From PALSA-1296 sp038210275 (lineage in GTDB: Bacteria > Bacteroidota > Ignavibacteria > Palsa-1295), in NCBI GenBank assembly GCA_038210275.1, contig JBBQWV010000001.1, positions 186,001 through 250,000 of the forward strand: a DNA stretch of 64,000 nucleotides, read 5' to 3'. A program made the translations under genes and the position numbers. Of this stretch, positions 18,088 through 26,551 are shown one piece after another (the stretch's first letter is position 1; each line of letters starts with the position of its first letter). The notes under the pieces are model-generated. The model saw nothing but the letters and a program-made list of their open reading frames with translations, was not told where the DNA came from and made no database searches.

Positions 18088-18379
18088 GAAATACTTTTTA
18101 ATATCACTGCAATATACGAAGCCGCTTGAGGATGTCGTGGAAAACACTCCGGATCACCGAGCATATCTGAAAACAAAATATGATGAAGGCATCCTACTTT
18201 TCAGCGGACCGAGAGTGCCGAGAACAGGTGGAGTACTTTTTGCCCGTGCTGAAGAAACTTCTACTATTGATGCAATGATAGCTAATGATCCGTTTAAGAT
18301 TAGGGGAGTTGCAGACTATGAAGTTGTGGAAATAGCACCAGTCATGTGGAATGAAGGACTAAACAAAATCTTTGAATAG
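18086..18379 (+). CDS. YciI-family protein
   Basis: A 97-residue ferredoxin-like alpha/beta-barrel protein of the YCII family. It begins MKYFLISLQYTKPLEDV. The conserved H-D pair lies in TPDHRAYLKTKYDEG, followed by LLFSGPRVPRTGG and a C-terminal DPFKIRGVADYEVVEI. Members may act as small hydrolases or dehydrochlorinase-like enzymes; no substrate is known. The start codon overlaps that of the divergent solute-binding protein. The DUF58 gene follows after 15 nt and may be co-transcribed. Confidence 0.88.
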   Translation: MKYFLISLQYTKPLEDVVENTPDHRAYLKTKYDEGILLFSGPRVPRTGGVLFARAEETSTIDAMIANDPFKIRGVADYEVVEIAPVMWNEGLNKIFE

Positions 18380-18394
18380 GAGTATACCACTTCT

Positions 18395-19312
18395 ATGCCT
18401 GAATTAAAGACAACAGATACAACTGATTATCTTCGGCCGGAGATCGTCTCTAAGCTCGGAAATTTCGAGATGGTGGCGAAATTTGTTGTTGAAGGATTTA
18501 TCACGGGATTGCATAAATCTCCGTATCATGGTTTTAGCGTTGAGTTCGCGGAACATCGCCCGTATCTACCCGGTGATCCAATTCGCAATATTGATTGGAA
18601 GCTTTTTGCACGAACAGATCGGCACTACGTTAAGCAATTCGAAGAGGAGACAAATCTTAAAGCGCATATCATCGTGGATTCCTCGCGCTCGATGAATTAC
18701 TCAAGTGATCCGAAGCTCATCACGAAATACCGCTATGCGACCATCCTCGCTGCTTCGCTTGCGTATTTGCTGACGCGCCAGCAGGATGCCGTTGGTCTTG
18801 CGCTCTTTGATGAGAATGTTCGGACGTTCATGCCTGCAAGATTAAAGGCAAGCTATTTACGCGAGATGCTGAAAGTTTTGCAGCAAACTGAGCCATCAAA
18901 TAAAACAAAGACTCAATCTTCACTTCGACTTGTCCTTGAGCGGATCAAGCGTCGCGGATTGGTGATAGTAATAAGCGATTTTCTTGACGACCCGGATGAA
19001 ATTATTACATCGCTCAAACTCATGCGGAATGCCGGGCATGAAGTGATCGCATTTCAAGTGCTCGATCCAATTGAAAGAACACTTGCACTTTCAGCAAGCG
19101 ATGCAACGATCTTTGATATTGAGACCGGCGAATCTATCAAGACTCAGCCTTATCAGCTTCAGGAAAGTTATAAAGCCTCTTTCGAAGAATTTTTAAGTAA
19201 TCTCAATCACTCACTTGCCGCCGAACGTATCGATCATCTCGTTTTAGAAACGACAACTCCATTCGATAGAGCCTTGAGGGAATATTTTTATAAGCGACAG
19301 ATGATGGGTTAA
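18395..19312 (+). CDS. DUF58 domain protein (vWA-like)
   Basis: A 305-residue cytoplasmic DUF58 protein. The signature HRPYLPGDPIRNIDWKLFAR is at about residues 50-69, followed by a vWA-like fold with VDSSRSMNYSS (MIDAS-like DxSxS) near 92 and LVIVISDFLDDPDE near 188. Members normally pair with a MoxR AAA+ ATPase and Bat proteins in envelope or metal-insertion processes. No moxR lies next to it in this window, so the partner must be elsewhere. It probably shares a transcript with the preceding yciI-like gene. Confidence 0.92.
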   Translation: MPELKTTDTTDYLRPEIVSKLGNFEMVAKFVVEGFITGLHKSPYHGFSVEFAEHRPYLPGDPIRNIDWKLFARTDRHYVKQFEEETNLKAHIIVDSSRSMNYSSDPKLITKYRYATILAASLAYLLTRQQDAVGLALFDENVRTFMPARLKASYLREMLKVLQQTEPSNKTKTQSSLRLVLERIKRRGLVIVISDFLDDPDEIITSLKLMRNAGHEVIAFQVLDPIERTLALSASDATIFDIETGESIKTQPYQLQESYKASFEEFLSNLNHSLAAERIDHLVLETTTPFDRALREYFYKRQMMG

Positions 19313-19336
19313 GGAATAATTTAAATTGTTTTACAA

Positions 19337-20200
19337 ATGAAGCGCTTTCTTCTCATTTCCCTATTTCTACCAGCAATCTGTTTTGCCACGCCCAGAGATA
19401 CTTCCATCAGGCTCACTGATTGGAAAAAATACTTCCGTGAATCGAAAGAATTTACGGCTGATCCATCCCCAACATCTAAGTATAGAATCTACTATACACT
19501 CATTAATCCAAAAATTAACAAAGACGATCTTCGGTACGGGGCTCCGGATTTTGACAACATTTGGTATGGCGATCTCGATGGTGACGGCAAGGAAGAAGCA
19601 GTGATTTTTTTCGAATCCGGCGGTACGATCGGTGCGGTTCTCCTTGCTGTATTCTCTGAAACATCGAATGGTCCCCATCTTCTCGACTGGAAAGAGCCTT
19701 CAATGTTTAAAGGATTTGAGGGTGAAATTCGCCATGATACACTTTTAGTTTACGGGAATCTCTATATAGGTTGGGAAGGTGATTGCTGCCCATCGGGCAT
19801 GAGTACGAGGTTTTACAATTTAAAGAACAAAAAATTGGTTTTAGTCAAAATTGTCGAGGAAGGAATACCCAAGTCTGCCAAAAATACTGCGGAGCTTTTT
19901 TATGGACTTCTCTCGGATAGGAATTATAAAGAGGCGTATATATTTCTCGGAAAGAAATTCAGGTCAAAACATCCTTATAAACGGTTCGTAGAAGGATATA
20001 AAAATACCATCTCGATTAAAGCCCAGTTTGACACTCTGCAAGTTTCCGATAATACGATCCATGTTTATATTACCTCAACTGACCGGCAAAAGGAGGGTAC
20101 ACCAATTATTAGCGAATATGAGGGCACCTGGAAAATGTACTGGGCGAACTCAGAAGATGGATGGCTGCTCGATGAACCGAAGATCAAAAAAATAAAGTAG
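19337..20200 (+). CDS. Secreted protein of unknown function
   Basis: A 287-residue protein with a clear signal peptide (MKRFLLISLFLPAICFA, cleavage near ATP). A segment WYGDLDGDGKEEAVIFFESG resembles an FG-GAP/VCBS calcium-binding loop. A Cys pair in EGDCCPSGMSTR suggests a disulfide or metal site. The C-terminal half (AELFYGLLSDRNYKEAYIFL) looks like an NTF2-like or LppP-type domain found in some secreted proteins; this is a weak resemblance. It stands alone between the DUF58 and fumC genes. Confidence 0.72.
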   Translation: MKRFLLISLFLPAICFATPRDTSIRLTDWKKYFRESKEFTADPSPTSKYRIYYTLINPKINKDDLRYGAPDFDNIWYGDLDGDGKEEAVIFFESGGTIGAVLLAVFSETSNGPHLLDWKEPSMFKGFEGEIRHDTLLVYGNLYIGWEGDCCPSGMSTRFYNLKNKKLVLVKIVEEGIPKSAKNTAELFYGLLSDRNYKEAYIFLGKKFRSKHPYKRFVEGYKNTISIKAQFDTLQVSDNTIHVYITSTDRQKEGTPIISEYEGTWKMYWANSEDGWLLDEPKIKKIK

Positions 20201-20272
20201 ATTAGATTATAGAAGTAAAATTCAGGGCATTGCAGACCTTTCTTTTCTGTTTAAGGACGAAGTCGTTTCTTT

Positions 20273-20280
20273 TAATTTTG
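20273..20280 (+). promoter_or_regulatory. TAnnTTTG box upstream of fumC
   Basis: TAATTTTG lies 21 nt before the fumC ATG. It is a perfect -7 consensus match for the Bacteroidota primary sigma factor. The -33 element is not obvious. Confidence 0.5.
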
Positions 20281-20301
20281 CATTTTTATTTTTTACTAAT
20301 T

Positions 20302-21693
20302 ATGGCTTTTAGGATTGAACATGATACAATGGGTGAGGTTAAAGTACCTGCCGAAAGATATTGGGGAGCACAAACAGAGAGGTCTCGTAATAATTTTAAG
20401 ATCGGTGGCCAGAAAATGCCGATCGAAATCATTCAGGCTTTTTCAATATTAAAAAAAGCTGCGGCTGAAGCAAATACGGAACTTGGCGTTCTTCCAAAAG
20501 AAAAATGTGAAATTATCAGCAAGGTATGCGATGAAATTCTTACAGGCTCACTTGATGACGAATTCCCGCTTGTCGTCTGGCAGACGGGTTCGGGTACGCA
20601 ATCGAATATGAATGTGAATGAAGTTGTTGCCAACCGTGCTCATGTTCTTGGTGGCGGAAAGTTAAGTGATGAAAAAAAGAGTATTCATCCGAATGACGAT
20701 GTGAATAAATCGCAGTCATCCAATGATACCTTCCCAACGGCAATGCATATCGCTGCGTATAAACTTATTGCAGAGAATACGCTTCCGAATATGAAGCTCT
20801 TGCGTGATACACTCGATGCAAAAGCGAAAGCTTTTATGAATATCGTCAAGATCGGCAGAACGCATTTGATGGATGCAACGCCGCTGACACTTGGTCAGGA
20901 ATTTTCCGGATATGTTTCTCAACTAGATCACGGAATGCGCGCTATAAAAAATACTCTTGCGCATTTATCAGAACTTGCTCTCGGTGGCTCAGCAGTCGGT
21001 ACAGGTCTGAATGTGCCAAAGGGATATGATGTGCTTGTTGCGAAAAAAATTGCAGCGCTTGCTGGTCAGCCATTTGTCACGGCAGAGAATAAATTTGAAT
21101 CACTTGCCTCGCACGATGCTATCGTCGAAGCTTCGGGTGCATTGAAGACTGTTGCCGTCAGCTTGATGAAGATCGCAAATGATATTCGTCTGCTTGCATC
21201 CGGTCCGCGCTGTGGAATTGGTGAGTTAATTATTCCGGAAAATGAACCGGGATCATCTATCATGCCTGGGAAAGTAAACCCGACACAATCTGAAGCGATG
21301 ACGATGGTCTGTGCTCAGGTTATCGGCAATGATGCTGCGATCACGGTTGGCGGGATGAATGGACATTTCGAGTTGAATGTCTTCAAGCCTGTAATGATCT
21401 TTAATCTTCTGATGTCTGCCCGTCTCATCGGTGATGCCTGCAATTCCTTCAATGAGCATTGCGCTGTCGGCATAGAACCGAATACCCCGATCATTAAAAA
21501 GAATCTGGAAAATTCGCTGATGCTAGTGACTGCGCTCAACCCGCATATCGGTTATGAAAATGCAGCGAAGATCGCAAAGAAGGCACATAAAGAAGGGACT
21601 ACCTTGCGCGAAGCTGCAATAGCACTTAAGCTTTTGACAAGTGAACAGTTTGATCAGTGGGTGAAGCCGGAGGAGATGGTGGGGAATCTGTAA
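20302..21693 (+). CDS. fumC: Class II fumarate hydratase
   Basis: A 463-residue homotetrameric enzyme of the TCA cycle that interconverts fumarate and malate. The N-terminus reads MAFRIEHDTMGEVKVPAE. Substrate-binding segments are GSGTQSNMNVNEV and HPNDDVNKSQSSND, the catalytic His lies in GRTHLMDATP, and the superfamily signature GSSIMPGKVNPTQ is near residue 317. A longer frame exists upstream, but 20302 gives the standard N-terminus and follows a promoter-like box. Fumarase rather than aspartase is favoured by the overall N-terminal sequence. Confidence 0.95.
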   Translation: MAFRIEHDTMGEVKVPAERYWGAQTERSRNNFKIGGQKMPIEIIQAFSILKKAAAEANTELGVLPKEKCEIISKVCDEILTGSLDDEFPLVVWQTGSGTQSNMNVNEVVANRAHVLGGGKLSDEKKSIHPNDDVNKSQSSNDTFPTAMHIAAYKLIAENTLPNMKLLRDTLDAKAKAFMNIVKIGRTHLMDATPLTLGQEFSGYVSQLDHGMRAIKNTLAHLSELALGGSAVGTGLNVPKGYDVLVAKKIAALAGQPFVTAENKFESLASHDAIVEASGALKTVAVSLMKIANDIRLLASGPRCGIGELIIPENEPGSSIMPGKVNPTQSEAMTMVCAQVIGNDAAITVGGMNGHFELNVFKPVMIFNLLMSARLIGDACNSFNEHCAVGIEPNTPIIKKNLENSLMLVTALNPHIGYENAAKIAKKAHKEGTTLREAAIALKLLTSEQFDQWVKPEEMVGNL

Positions 21694-21733
21694 CTCGGAT
21701 GGAGTGGAACTTGTAAAAGATTATTACGATATT

Positions 21734-21952
21734 CTTTGGCACAGGACTGTCACAAAACAGGCTTCTGCCGTGTCATTAGAGTAGGAAAGAGAGCTTGTGG
21801 GGGAACTTCGGAGTTCTTCCGGTAGTTTTAGATTTACAATCTTAATAAGTGTGAGACTTATGGATGTAGGCGGGTTCCATTAAGGCCGTTTGTATCCAGA
21901 GTCAAGGTGAGAGAAAAAACCCAGTGCCTACGGGCGCTGGGTTTATTTTTTT
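21734..21952 (+). ncRNA. Candidate structured RNA downstream of fumC
   Basis: A non-coding stretch with nested stems. A closing stem CTTTGGC (21734-21740) / GTCAAGG (21901-21907) encloses several hairpins. One is GGGG+GAACT / AGTTC+TTCC (21799-21820) with a 4-nt loop. Another is ATAAGT / ACTTAT (21845-21861), and a longer arm is TGGAT / ATCCA (21861-21898). A GC-rich terminator follows at once. TTG, 16 nt, then TATTCTTTG just upstream could be a promoter. It might be a free-standing small RNA or a leader of the peptidase gene. No known family (6S, RNase P, tmRNA, common riboswitches) was recognised. Confidence 0.45.
21917..21952 (+). terminator. Strong intrinsic terminator with UACG tetraloop
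   Basis: A 12-bp stem AAACCCAGTGCC / GGCGCTGGGTTT (one G-T pair) is capped by TACG closed by C-G, a very stable UNCG-type loop. It is followed by ATTTTTTT. It ends 79 bp before the M24 peptidase start. Confidence 0.9.
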
Positions 21953-22030
21953 AAAGAAATTCAGCTTTTTGTTTTCGGACTTTTCTTCCCCACAGAATTG
22001 TTATCCGCGACTACAAATTTTCTCTTCATA

Positions 22031-23107
22031 ATGGCAAGATTAGCAAGACTTCAGAAAACGGTACGCGACCACGGCTTAGACGCACTCCTGATCACCCATC
22101 TTCCGAACATTCATTACCTCATCGGATACTCCGGTTCGAACGGTATTTTAGTCGTTCCGGCGCAGGGAAAGCCGCATTTTTTTACGGATTTCCGCTATAA
22201 GGCGCAAGTCAAGCTCGAAGTTGCAGGCGCAAAGATCACCATCGTTGATCGTGAGCGCACCTTGCTTGATGCCATCGTTGATAAGCAGCTTTTCTTAGAT
22301 TTCGATGCCGTCGGTTTCGAAGAGAACCGTATCCCCTTTTGGATACATGATTTTATTCGCAAGAAATTCCGCAATCTGAAACTCGTTGCAAAAAAAGAGT
22401 TGGTCGAATCTATGACCATGATCAAGACTGACGATGAGATCGCAATGATTCAGAAAGCAGCAGAGATCGGCGATCAGGTGTTCGATAAGGTCATCAACAT
22501 GATCAAGCCCGGAATGTCCGAGCGCGAAGTATCTGCCGAGATTTCGTACTATACCAAAAAATTAGGCGGCGACGGTGATGCTTTTGAAGTCATCGTTGCA
22601 AGTGGCGAACGCTCTGCGCTGCCGCATGGATTGGCAAGTGAGAAGAAGCTGAAAAAAGGCGAGATGATCACGTTAGATTTTGGCGTAAATTACCGCGGCT
22701 TTAATTCCGATATGACGCGCACCGTCGCGCTCGGAAAAGTCTCCCTCGAATTGCAGAAAATGTACGACGTTGTCCGCGTAGCCCAACAGCGTGCGATTGA
22801 TAAAGCCCGACCGGGCATGAATGGTCGCGAACTTGATAACGTAGCCCGGGATTACATCACGCTTCATGGCTATGGCTCGAAATTTGGTCATGGCACGGGA
22901 CACGGACTTGGCATCGAAGTACACGAAATCCCTGTCATCGCACAGCGCGGCGAACGCTTCACGCTCGAACCAAGTCAGGTCTTCACCATCGAACCGGGCA
23001 TTTATATTGAAGGCATCGGCGGAGTCCGCATTGAGGATGATGTCGTCATGCGTAAAGACAATGTCGAAGTGATCAATAAATCACCGAAAGACCTGATTGT
23101 ACTGTAA
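22031..23107 (+). CDS. Xaa-Pro peptidase, M24 family
   Basis: A 358-residue metallopeptidase that cleaves bonds next to proline. The N-terminal creatinase-like domain begins LARLQKTVRDHGLDALLITH. In the catalytic domain the five metal ligands appear as Asp in LDFGVNYRGF and FNSDMTRT, His in GHGTGHGLGIEVHE, and Glu in FTIEPGIYI and RIEDDVV. The length fits short PepP/PepQ enzymes; aminopeptidase and dipeptidase forms cannot be separated by eye. The ATG at 22031 was chosen because the conserved domain begins there. Confidence 0.92.
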   Translation: MARLARLQKTVRDHGLDALLITHLPNIHYLIGYSGSNGILVVPAQGKPHFFTDFRYKAQVKLEVAGAKITIVDRERTLLDAIVDKQLFLDFDAVGFEENRIPFWIHDFIRKKFRNLKLVAKKELVESMTMIKTDDEIAMIQKAAEIGDQVFDKVINMIKPGMSEREVSAEISYYTKKLGGDGDAFEVIVASGERSALPHGLASEKKLKKGEMITLDFGVNYRGFNSDMTRTVALGKVSLELQKMYDVVRVAQQRAIDKARPGMNGRELDNVARDYITLHGYGSKFGHGTGHGLGIEVHEIPVIAQRGERFTLEPSQVFTIEPGIYIEGIGGVRIEDDVVMRKDNVEVINKSPKDLIVL

Positions 23108-23145
23108 CTACTCGAATTCGCGAGAAGTTAAAAGGGACATGAAGG

Positions 23146-23269
23146 GTGTCATTGCGAGGAATCCGCTTGCGGGTGACGAAGCAATCCCCTTAATCGTGGC
23201 AGACGTTTACCCTTATTAATACTTTTAGGGGATTGCTTTGTCGGGCTAAAGCCCTCCTCGCAATGACAC
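23146..23269. repeat. Family A palindromic repeat, copy 3
   Basis: A 124-bp inverted repeat with ends GTGTCATTGCGAG and CTCGCAATGACAC and inner arms GAAGCAATCCCC / GGGGATTGC. The right arm has GGGCTAAAGCCC, a small self-palindrome. It lies behind the M24 peptidase gene. Confidence 0.88.
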
Positions 23270-23280
23270 TTTGTAAATAA

Positions 23281-23312
23281 AAAAAAGCCGGAGAATTTCT
23301 CCGGCTTTTTTT
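23281..23312. terminator. Bidirectional terminator
   Basis: An 8-bp GC stem GCCGGAGA / TCTCCGGC with a 3-nt loop is flanked by A6 and T8. It serves the lipoprotein gene on the minus strand and may also stop read-through from the peptidase gene. Confidence 0.9.
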
Positions 23313-23336
23313 TATTATCTCGTTTTAAGAAAATTC

Positions 23337-23750
23337 TTACGGTACAATGCAGGTATCGCGCAGTGTGTCTCTCAGATCAGGATTAGTATCCGGCTTTAAC
23401 GTTACCACTGCTGCCCATCCGGTATATGTTCCTGTTGTTAAACCGGGGCGCGGGAAAGCTTTAATTGTATGTACTCCAGCCTTTGTTGCAATATTCCCAA
23501 AATCATAGAGAATTTTCGGCGAGTCAACAGTCTCGACCGCTAACTCAAAATCGCAGCCGCAGGATAAACCTAAATTATAAACGTTTGAATCGGTCGGTAC
23601 TTTTAAAATCCCGCTCGTCCTTGGTGCGAATACTTTAGTATGATTTAATTCCACGGGTGGCACAGGAGTTATCGTCGGCGAACAGGACTCCATCAATACG
23701 GTTACTAAAATCGTAAGAGCAATCAATCTGAAAAGATTTTCCATCTTCAT
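23337..23750 (-). CDS. Hypothetical small lipoprotein
   Basis: A 137-residue exported protein. Its signal sequence MENLFRLIALTILVTVLMES ends at a Cys in a lipobox-like context (LMESC). The mature part has a Pro-rich linker followed by beta-rich sequence with two close Cys residues (LSCGCDFELAV). The protein ends in CIVP, so a disulfide is possible. No domain was recognised. It is transcribed alone toward the bidirectional terminator. Confidence 0.7.
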   Translation of the reverse strand: MKMENLFRLIALTILVTVLMESCSPTITPVPPVELNHTKVFAPRTSGILKVPTDSNVYNLGLSCGCDFELAVETVDSPKILYDFGNIATKAGVHTIKAFPRPGLTTGTYTGWAAVVTLKPDTNPDLRDTLRDTCIVP

Positions 23751-23865
23751 AATCGTAAATAAATAATTTTTGATAAAAAGCGGGGAAATCTATGAGACGT
23801 TCCCTGAGAATAAACGTTTTTAAGGGTGAAAAGATACAACTTGCAGTAAATAAATTTTATTTTCC

Positions 23866-24636
23866 GTGCTCGTAACAACCGAATCGATCGTGCTCCGTTC
23901 CCGCAAGCAAGGCGATACGTCGAAGATCGTCTCGCTTTATACGCTTGATTTCGGCTTAGTTGATGTCATTGCCAAAGGCGCGCGCGAGATGAAATCGAAG
24001 TTCGGTTCGTCGCTCGAGCCTTTTACGTGCTCGAAAGTCTCGTTCTATAAAAAAGACGGACGCGATCTGTATCTTCTTGCAAAAGCCGAGACAGCGCTTG
24101 CTTTGCGAAATCTGCGAACTGATCTCGACCATATCGAAGCTGCCACGAAAGTCGCCGAACTTCTGCTGCGCTCCCAGCACCATGAAGAATGCCATCCCGA
24201 TCTTTATAAACTCATTAAAGAAACGCTGACGGCAATGGCTGAGTGCAAAGAATCTATCGGAGTCTCCTCCGTACTCTTTGCGTATTATCTGCAATACATT
24301 CACTTTGCAGGATTTGAGATGCGCCTTAATCAGGATGCGAAAGCTGAAACTGGTTCGTGGTATTTTGATATTGAGAAAGGCGAAGTTGTCGAAATTCAAA
24401 GTTCATCGGATATGCATAGTGAAAAATTGCAGAGGCTCACGCCCGAAGTCCTCGGCTCATTCCGGCATCTAGAGCGCGCCGGCGTTTCAACCGCAGCATC
24501 GCTGAAGCTCTCGCCAAATGCCCGTCATATCCTCGAACAACTTTTTCGCTCCTACTTTGCAACTCATATCGAAGGGATGCAGCAGAACAGATCGAAAAGC
24601 GGCAAGGTCTTTTCAGCGATCCAGCCCCAAGAATGA
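23866..24636 (+). CDS. recO: DNA repair protein RecO
   Basis: A 256-residue protein of the RecFOR recombinational repair pathway, helping RecA load onto SSB-coated single-stranded DNA. The N-terminal OB fold begins with TTESIVLRSRKQGDTSKIVS and continues LYTLDFGLVDVIAKGARE. A helical domain follows, with LLLRSQHHEECHPDLYKLI. The four Cys of the zinc finger present in some RecO proteins are not visible, as in many Bacteroidota versions. It uses a GTG start; no ATG lies nearby. Confidence 0.92.
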   Translation: MLVTTESIVLRSRKQGDTSKIVSLYTLDFGLVDVIAKGAREMKSKFGSSLEPFTCSKVSFYKKDGRDLYLLAKAETALALRNLRTDLDHIEAATKVAELLLRSQHHEECHPDLYKLIKETLTAMAECKESIGVSSVLFAYYLQYIHFAGFEMRLNQDAKAETGSWYFDIEKGEVVEIQSSSDMHSEKLQRLTPEVLGSFRHLERAGVSTAASLKLSPNARHILEQLFRSYFATHIEGMQQNRSKSGKVFSAIQPQE

Positions 24637-24726
24637 AACATCATTTGAAATCCGGCGTTAAAATATCATGTTCTAAATCTTATCACGATTTCAACAAAAA
24701 TTTTAATTAAGAAGGAAGTATTTACT

Positions 24727-26349
24727 ATGTTTAAAAAGTATTCATTTATTCGTCCGATGATCCTTGTCGTGTTCGGCTTGATTATCGGAGTCGGAATGGT
24801 AGCAGGTTTCGGCGGTATTGCAAAACTTAATGTTGCTTTCGGGCAATCGGATAATGTCACGCTCGGCGGACCGACTCCGAACATTCCACAAAGTGCAACG
24901 CTCGAAAGTATCAATACGTCATTCAAGGCAGTTGCGAAAGCTATTCAGCCCGCAGTTGTTTCTATCACAGTGACAACGGAAGCACCGAAAGCTGTTTCCG
25001 GAAATGGGAAAACGGATGGAAATAACCCATTCAAATACTTTTTCCATAACAGTCCCGATGGTGGCGGCAACGATGAAGAAGACGGAAATCCTTTCTCCAT
25101 GCCTCAGCAGGGACCCAGACAAGGTTTAGGTTCGGGCGTGATCGTCACCAGCGACGGATATATCCTGACCAATAATCACGTTGTTGCTGATGCAGCAAAA
25201 AAACATGGCATCACCGTCAAGCTTACCAATAAGCACGAATATGAAGCAAGAGTTATTGGTACCGATCCGACGACCGACCTTGCCGTCATTAAGATCGAAG
25301 CAACAGGACTTCCGGTTGCAGCGCTTGGAAATTCGGATGACATTGCCGTCGGCGAGTTAGTGCTTGCTGTTGGTAATCCACTTGGCTTGGAGTCAACAGT
25401 TACCACCGGCATCATCAGTTCGCTCGGGCGCTTTATTAATATTTTTGATGAAGCCCGTACGAAGAATGCTGCGGGTACAAGCATTGCAAATTTTATTCAG
25501 ACTGATGCGGCGATCAATCCGGGAAATTCCGGCGGCGGACTTTTTAATGCAAAAGGACAAGTCATCGGCATCAATGCTGCGATTGCATCGCAGACGGGAA
25601 TGTTTGCCGGTTACGGTTTTGCCATCCCTATCAATCTTGCAAAAACTGTTGCGATGGATATCATCAAGACCGGCCATGTGAATCGCGGATATATCGGTGT
25701 CAATATCAAACCAATAGATCAAACCGAAGCCGAAGCGCTTGGGCTTGGCGTTCCGCGCGGCGTCCGTATTGACGGAGTAGTCAAAGGCAGCGCAGGTGAA
25801 TCAGCAGGACTTCATGAAGGAGACATTATTCTTTCGGTTGACGGAAGAGAGACCAATGAATCGAATCAATTGCAGGGACTTATCGCCGTGCATCATGCAG
25901 GTGACAACGTTTCTCTAAAAATTTGGCGCGATGGAAAAGAGCTTGATAAAAACGTCAAACTTCGTTCAAGAACAAATGAAGATGTTTCTTCGAATGAAAA
26001 TGCCGAGTCGAACAGTATTAATGGCAAGACTGAATCTATGTCTTCGAAAGAAACAGCGACTCTTGAAAACGTCGGTGTTACCGTGCGCAATCTCAATACC
26101 AGCGAGAAAGATAAGTATGATACCAAAGGCGGAGTCTATATAACAAACGTTGTACCCGGTTCAGAAGCTTATCAAAGAGGGTGGGGAATTGTTGGTAAAG
26201 TAATTTCTCAAGTTGACGGGAAAGACGTAAAAAACGTCGATGAGTTTGAAAGATTAGTTAATAAAGCTAAAGGAAGGTCAATAGGGTCAACAGTTATAGA
26301 CGATAAAGGAACAAAGAGATTCATCGCTATCAGAATCCCGAATGACTAA
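24727..26349 (+). CDS. degP: DegP/HtrA periplasmic serine protease
   Basis: A 540-residue periplasmic quality-control protease with one N-terminal membrane/signal segment (ILVVFGLIIGVGMVAGFGG). The trypsin-like catalytic triad is His in LTNNHVVADA, Asp in TTDLAVIKI and Ser in NPGNSGGGLF. Two PDZ domains follow. The first starts about YIGVNIKPIDQ. The second, after a Ser/Asn-rich linker, includes GGVYITNVVPGSEAYQRG. Acidic Gly-rich sequence between the anchor and the protease domain (about residues 98-130) is an expanded LA-loop-like region. A Shine-Dalgarno-like AAGGAAG precedes the ATG. Confidence 0.94.
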   Translation: MFKKYSFIRPMILVVFGLIIGVGMVAGFGGIAKLNVAFGQSDNVTLGGPTPNIPQSATLESINTSFKAVAKAIQPAVVSITVTTEAPKAVSGNGKTDGNNPFKYFFHNSPDGGGNDEEDGNPFSMPQQGPRQGLGSGVIVTSDGYILTNNHVVADAAKKHGITVKLTNKHEYEARVIGTDPTTDLAVIKIEATGLPVAALGNSDDIAVGELVLAVGNPLGLESTVTTGIISSLGRFINIFDEARTKNAAGTSIANFIQTDAAINPGNSGGGLFNAKGQVIGINAAIASQTGMFAGYGFAIPINLAKTVAMDIIKTGHVNRGYIGVNIKPIDQTEAEALGLGVPRGVRIDGVVKGSAGESAGLHEGDIILSVDGRETNESNQLQGLIAVHHAGDNVSLKIWRDGKELDKNVKLRSRTNEDVSSNENAESNSINGKTESMSSKETATLENVGVTVRNLNTSEKDKYDTKGGVYITNVVPGSEAYQRGWGIVGKVISQVDGKDVKNVDEFERLVNKAKGRSIGSTVIDDKGTKRFIAIRIPND

Positions 26350-26379
26350 GAGAATGTAGAATTGAGAGCCAGAATTTAT

Positions 26380-26524
26380 TGTCATTGCGAGGAGGGCTTT
26401 AGCCCGACGAAGCAACCCCCTAAATCGTGGTAGCGACATAGGTACTACAAACTATTAGGGGATTTCTTCGTCGTCGCGGAGTTTACACTGAGTGTAACGA
26501 ATGTGCGACCCCTCACAATGACAC
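26380..26524. repeat. Family A palindromic repeat, copy 4
   Basis: A 145-bp copy. The left end is TGTCATTGCGAG and the right end CTCACAATGACAC (one substitution). It carries the same right-arm insert GTTTACACTGAGTGTAAC as copy 1, more than 20 kb away. It lies between degP and the PfkB gene. Confidence 0.86.
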
Positions 26525-26551
26525 GTATATAGTTCTCAATTCACAATTCTT

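Noticed and set aside
18395..19312. A complete MoxR/Bat operon around the DUF58 gene
   Set aside because: No moxR, batA or batB gene lies on either side; the neighbours are a YciI protein and an unrelated secreted protein.
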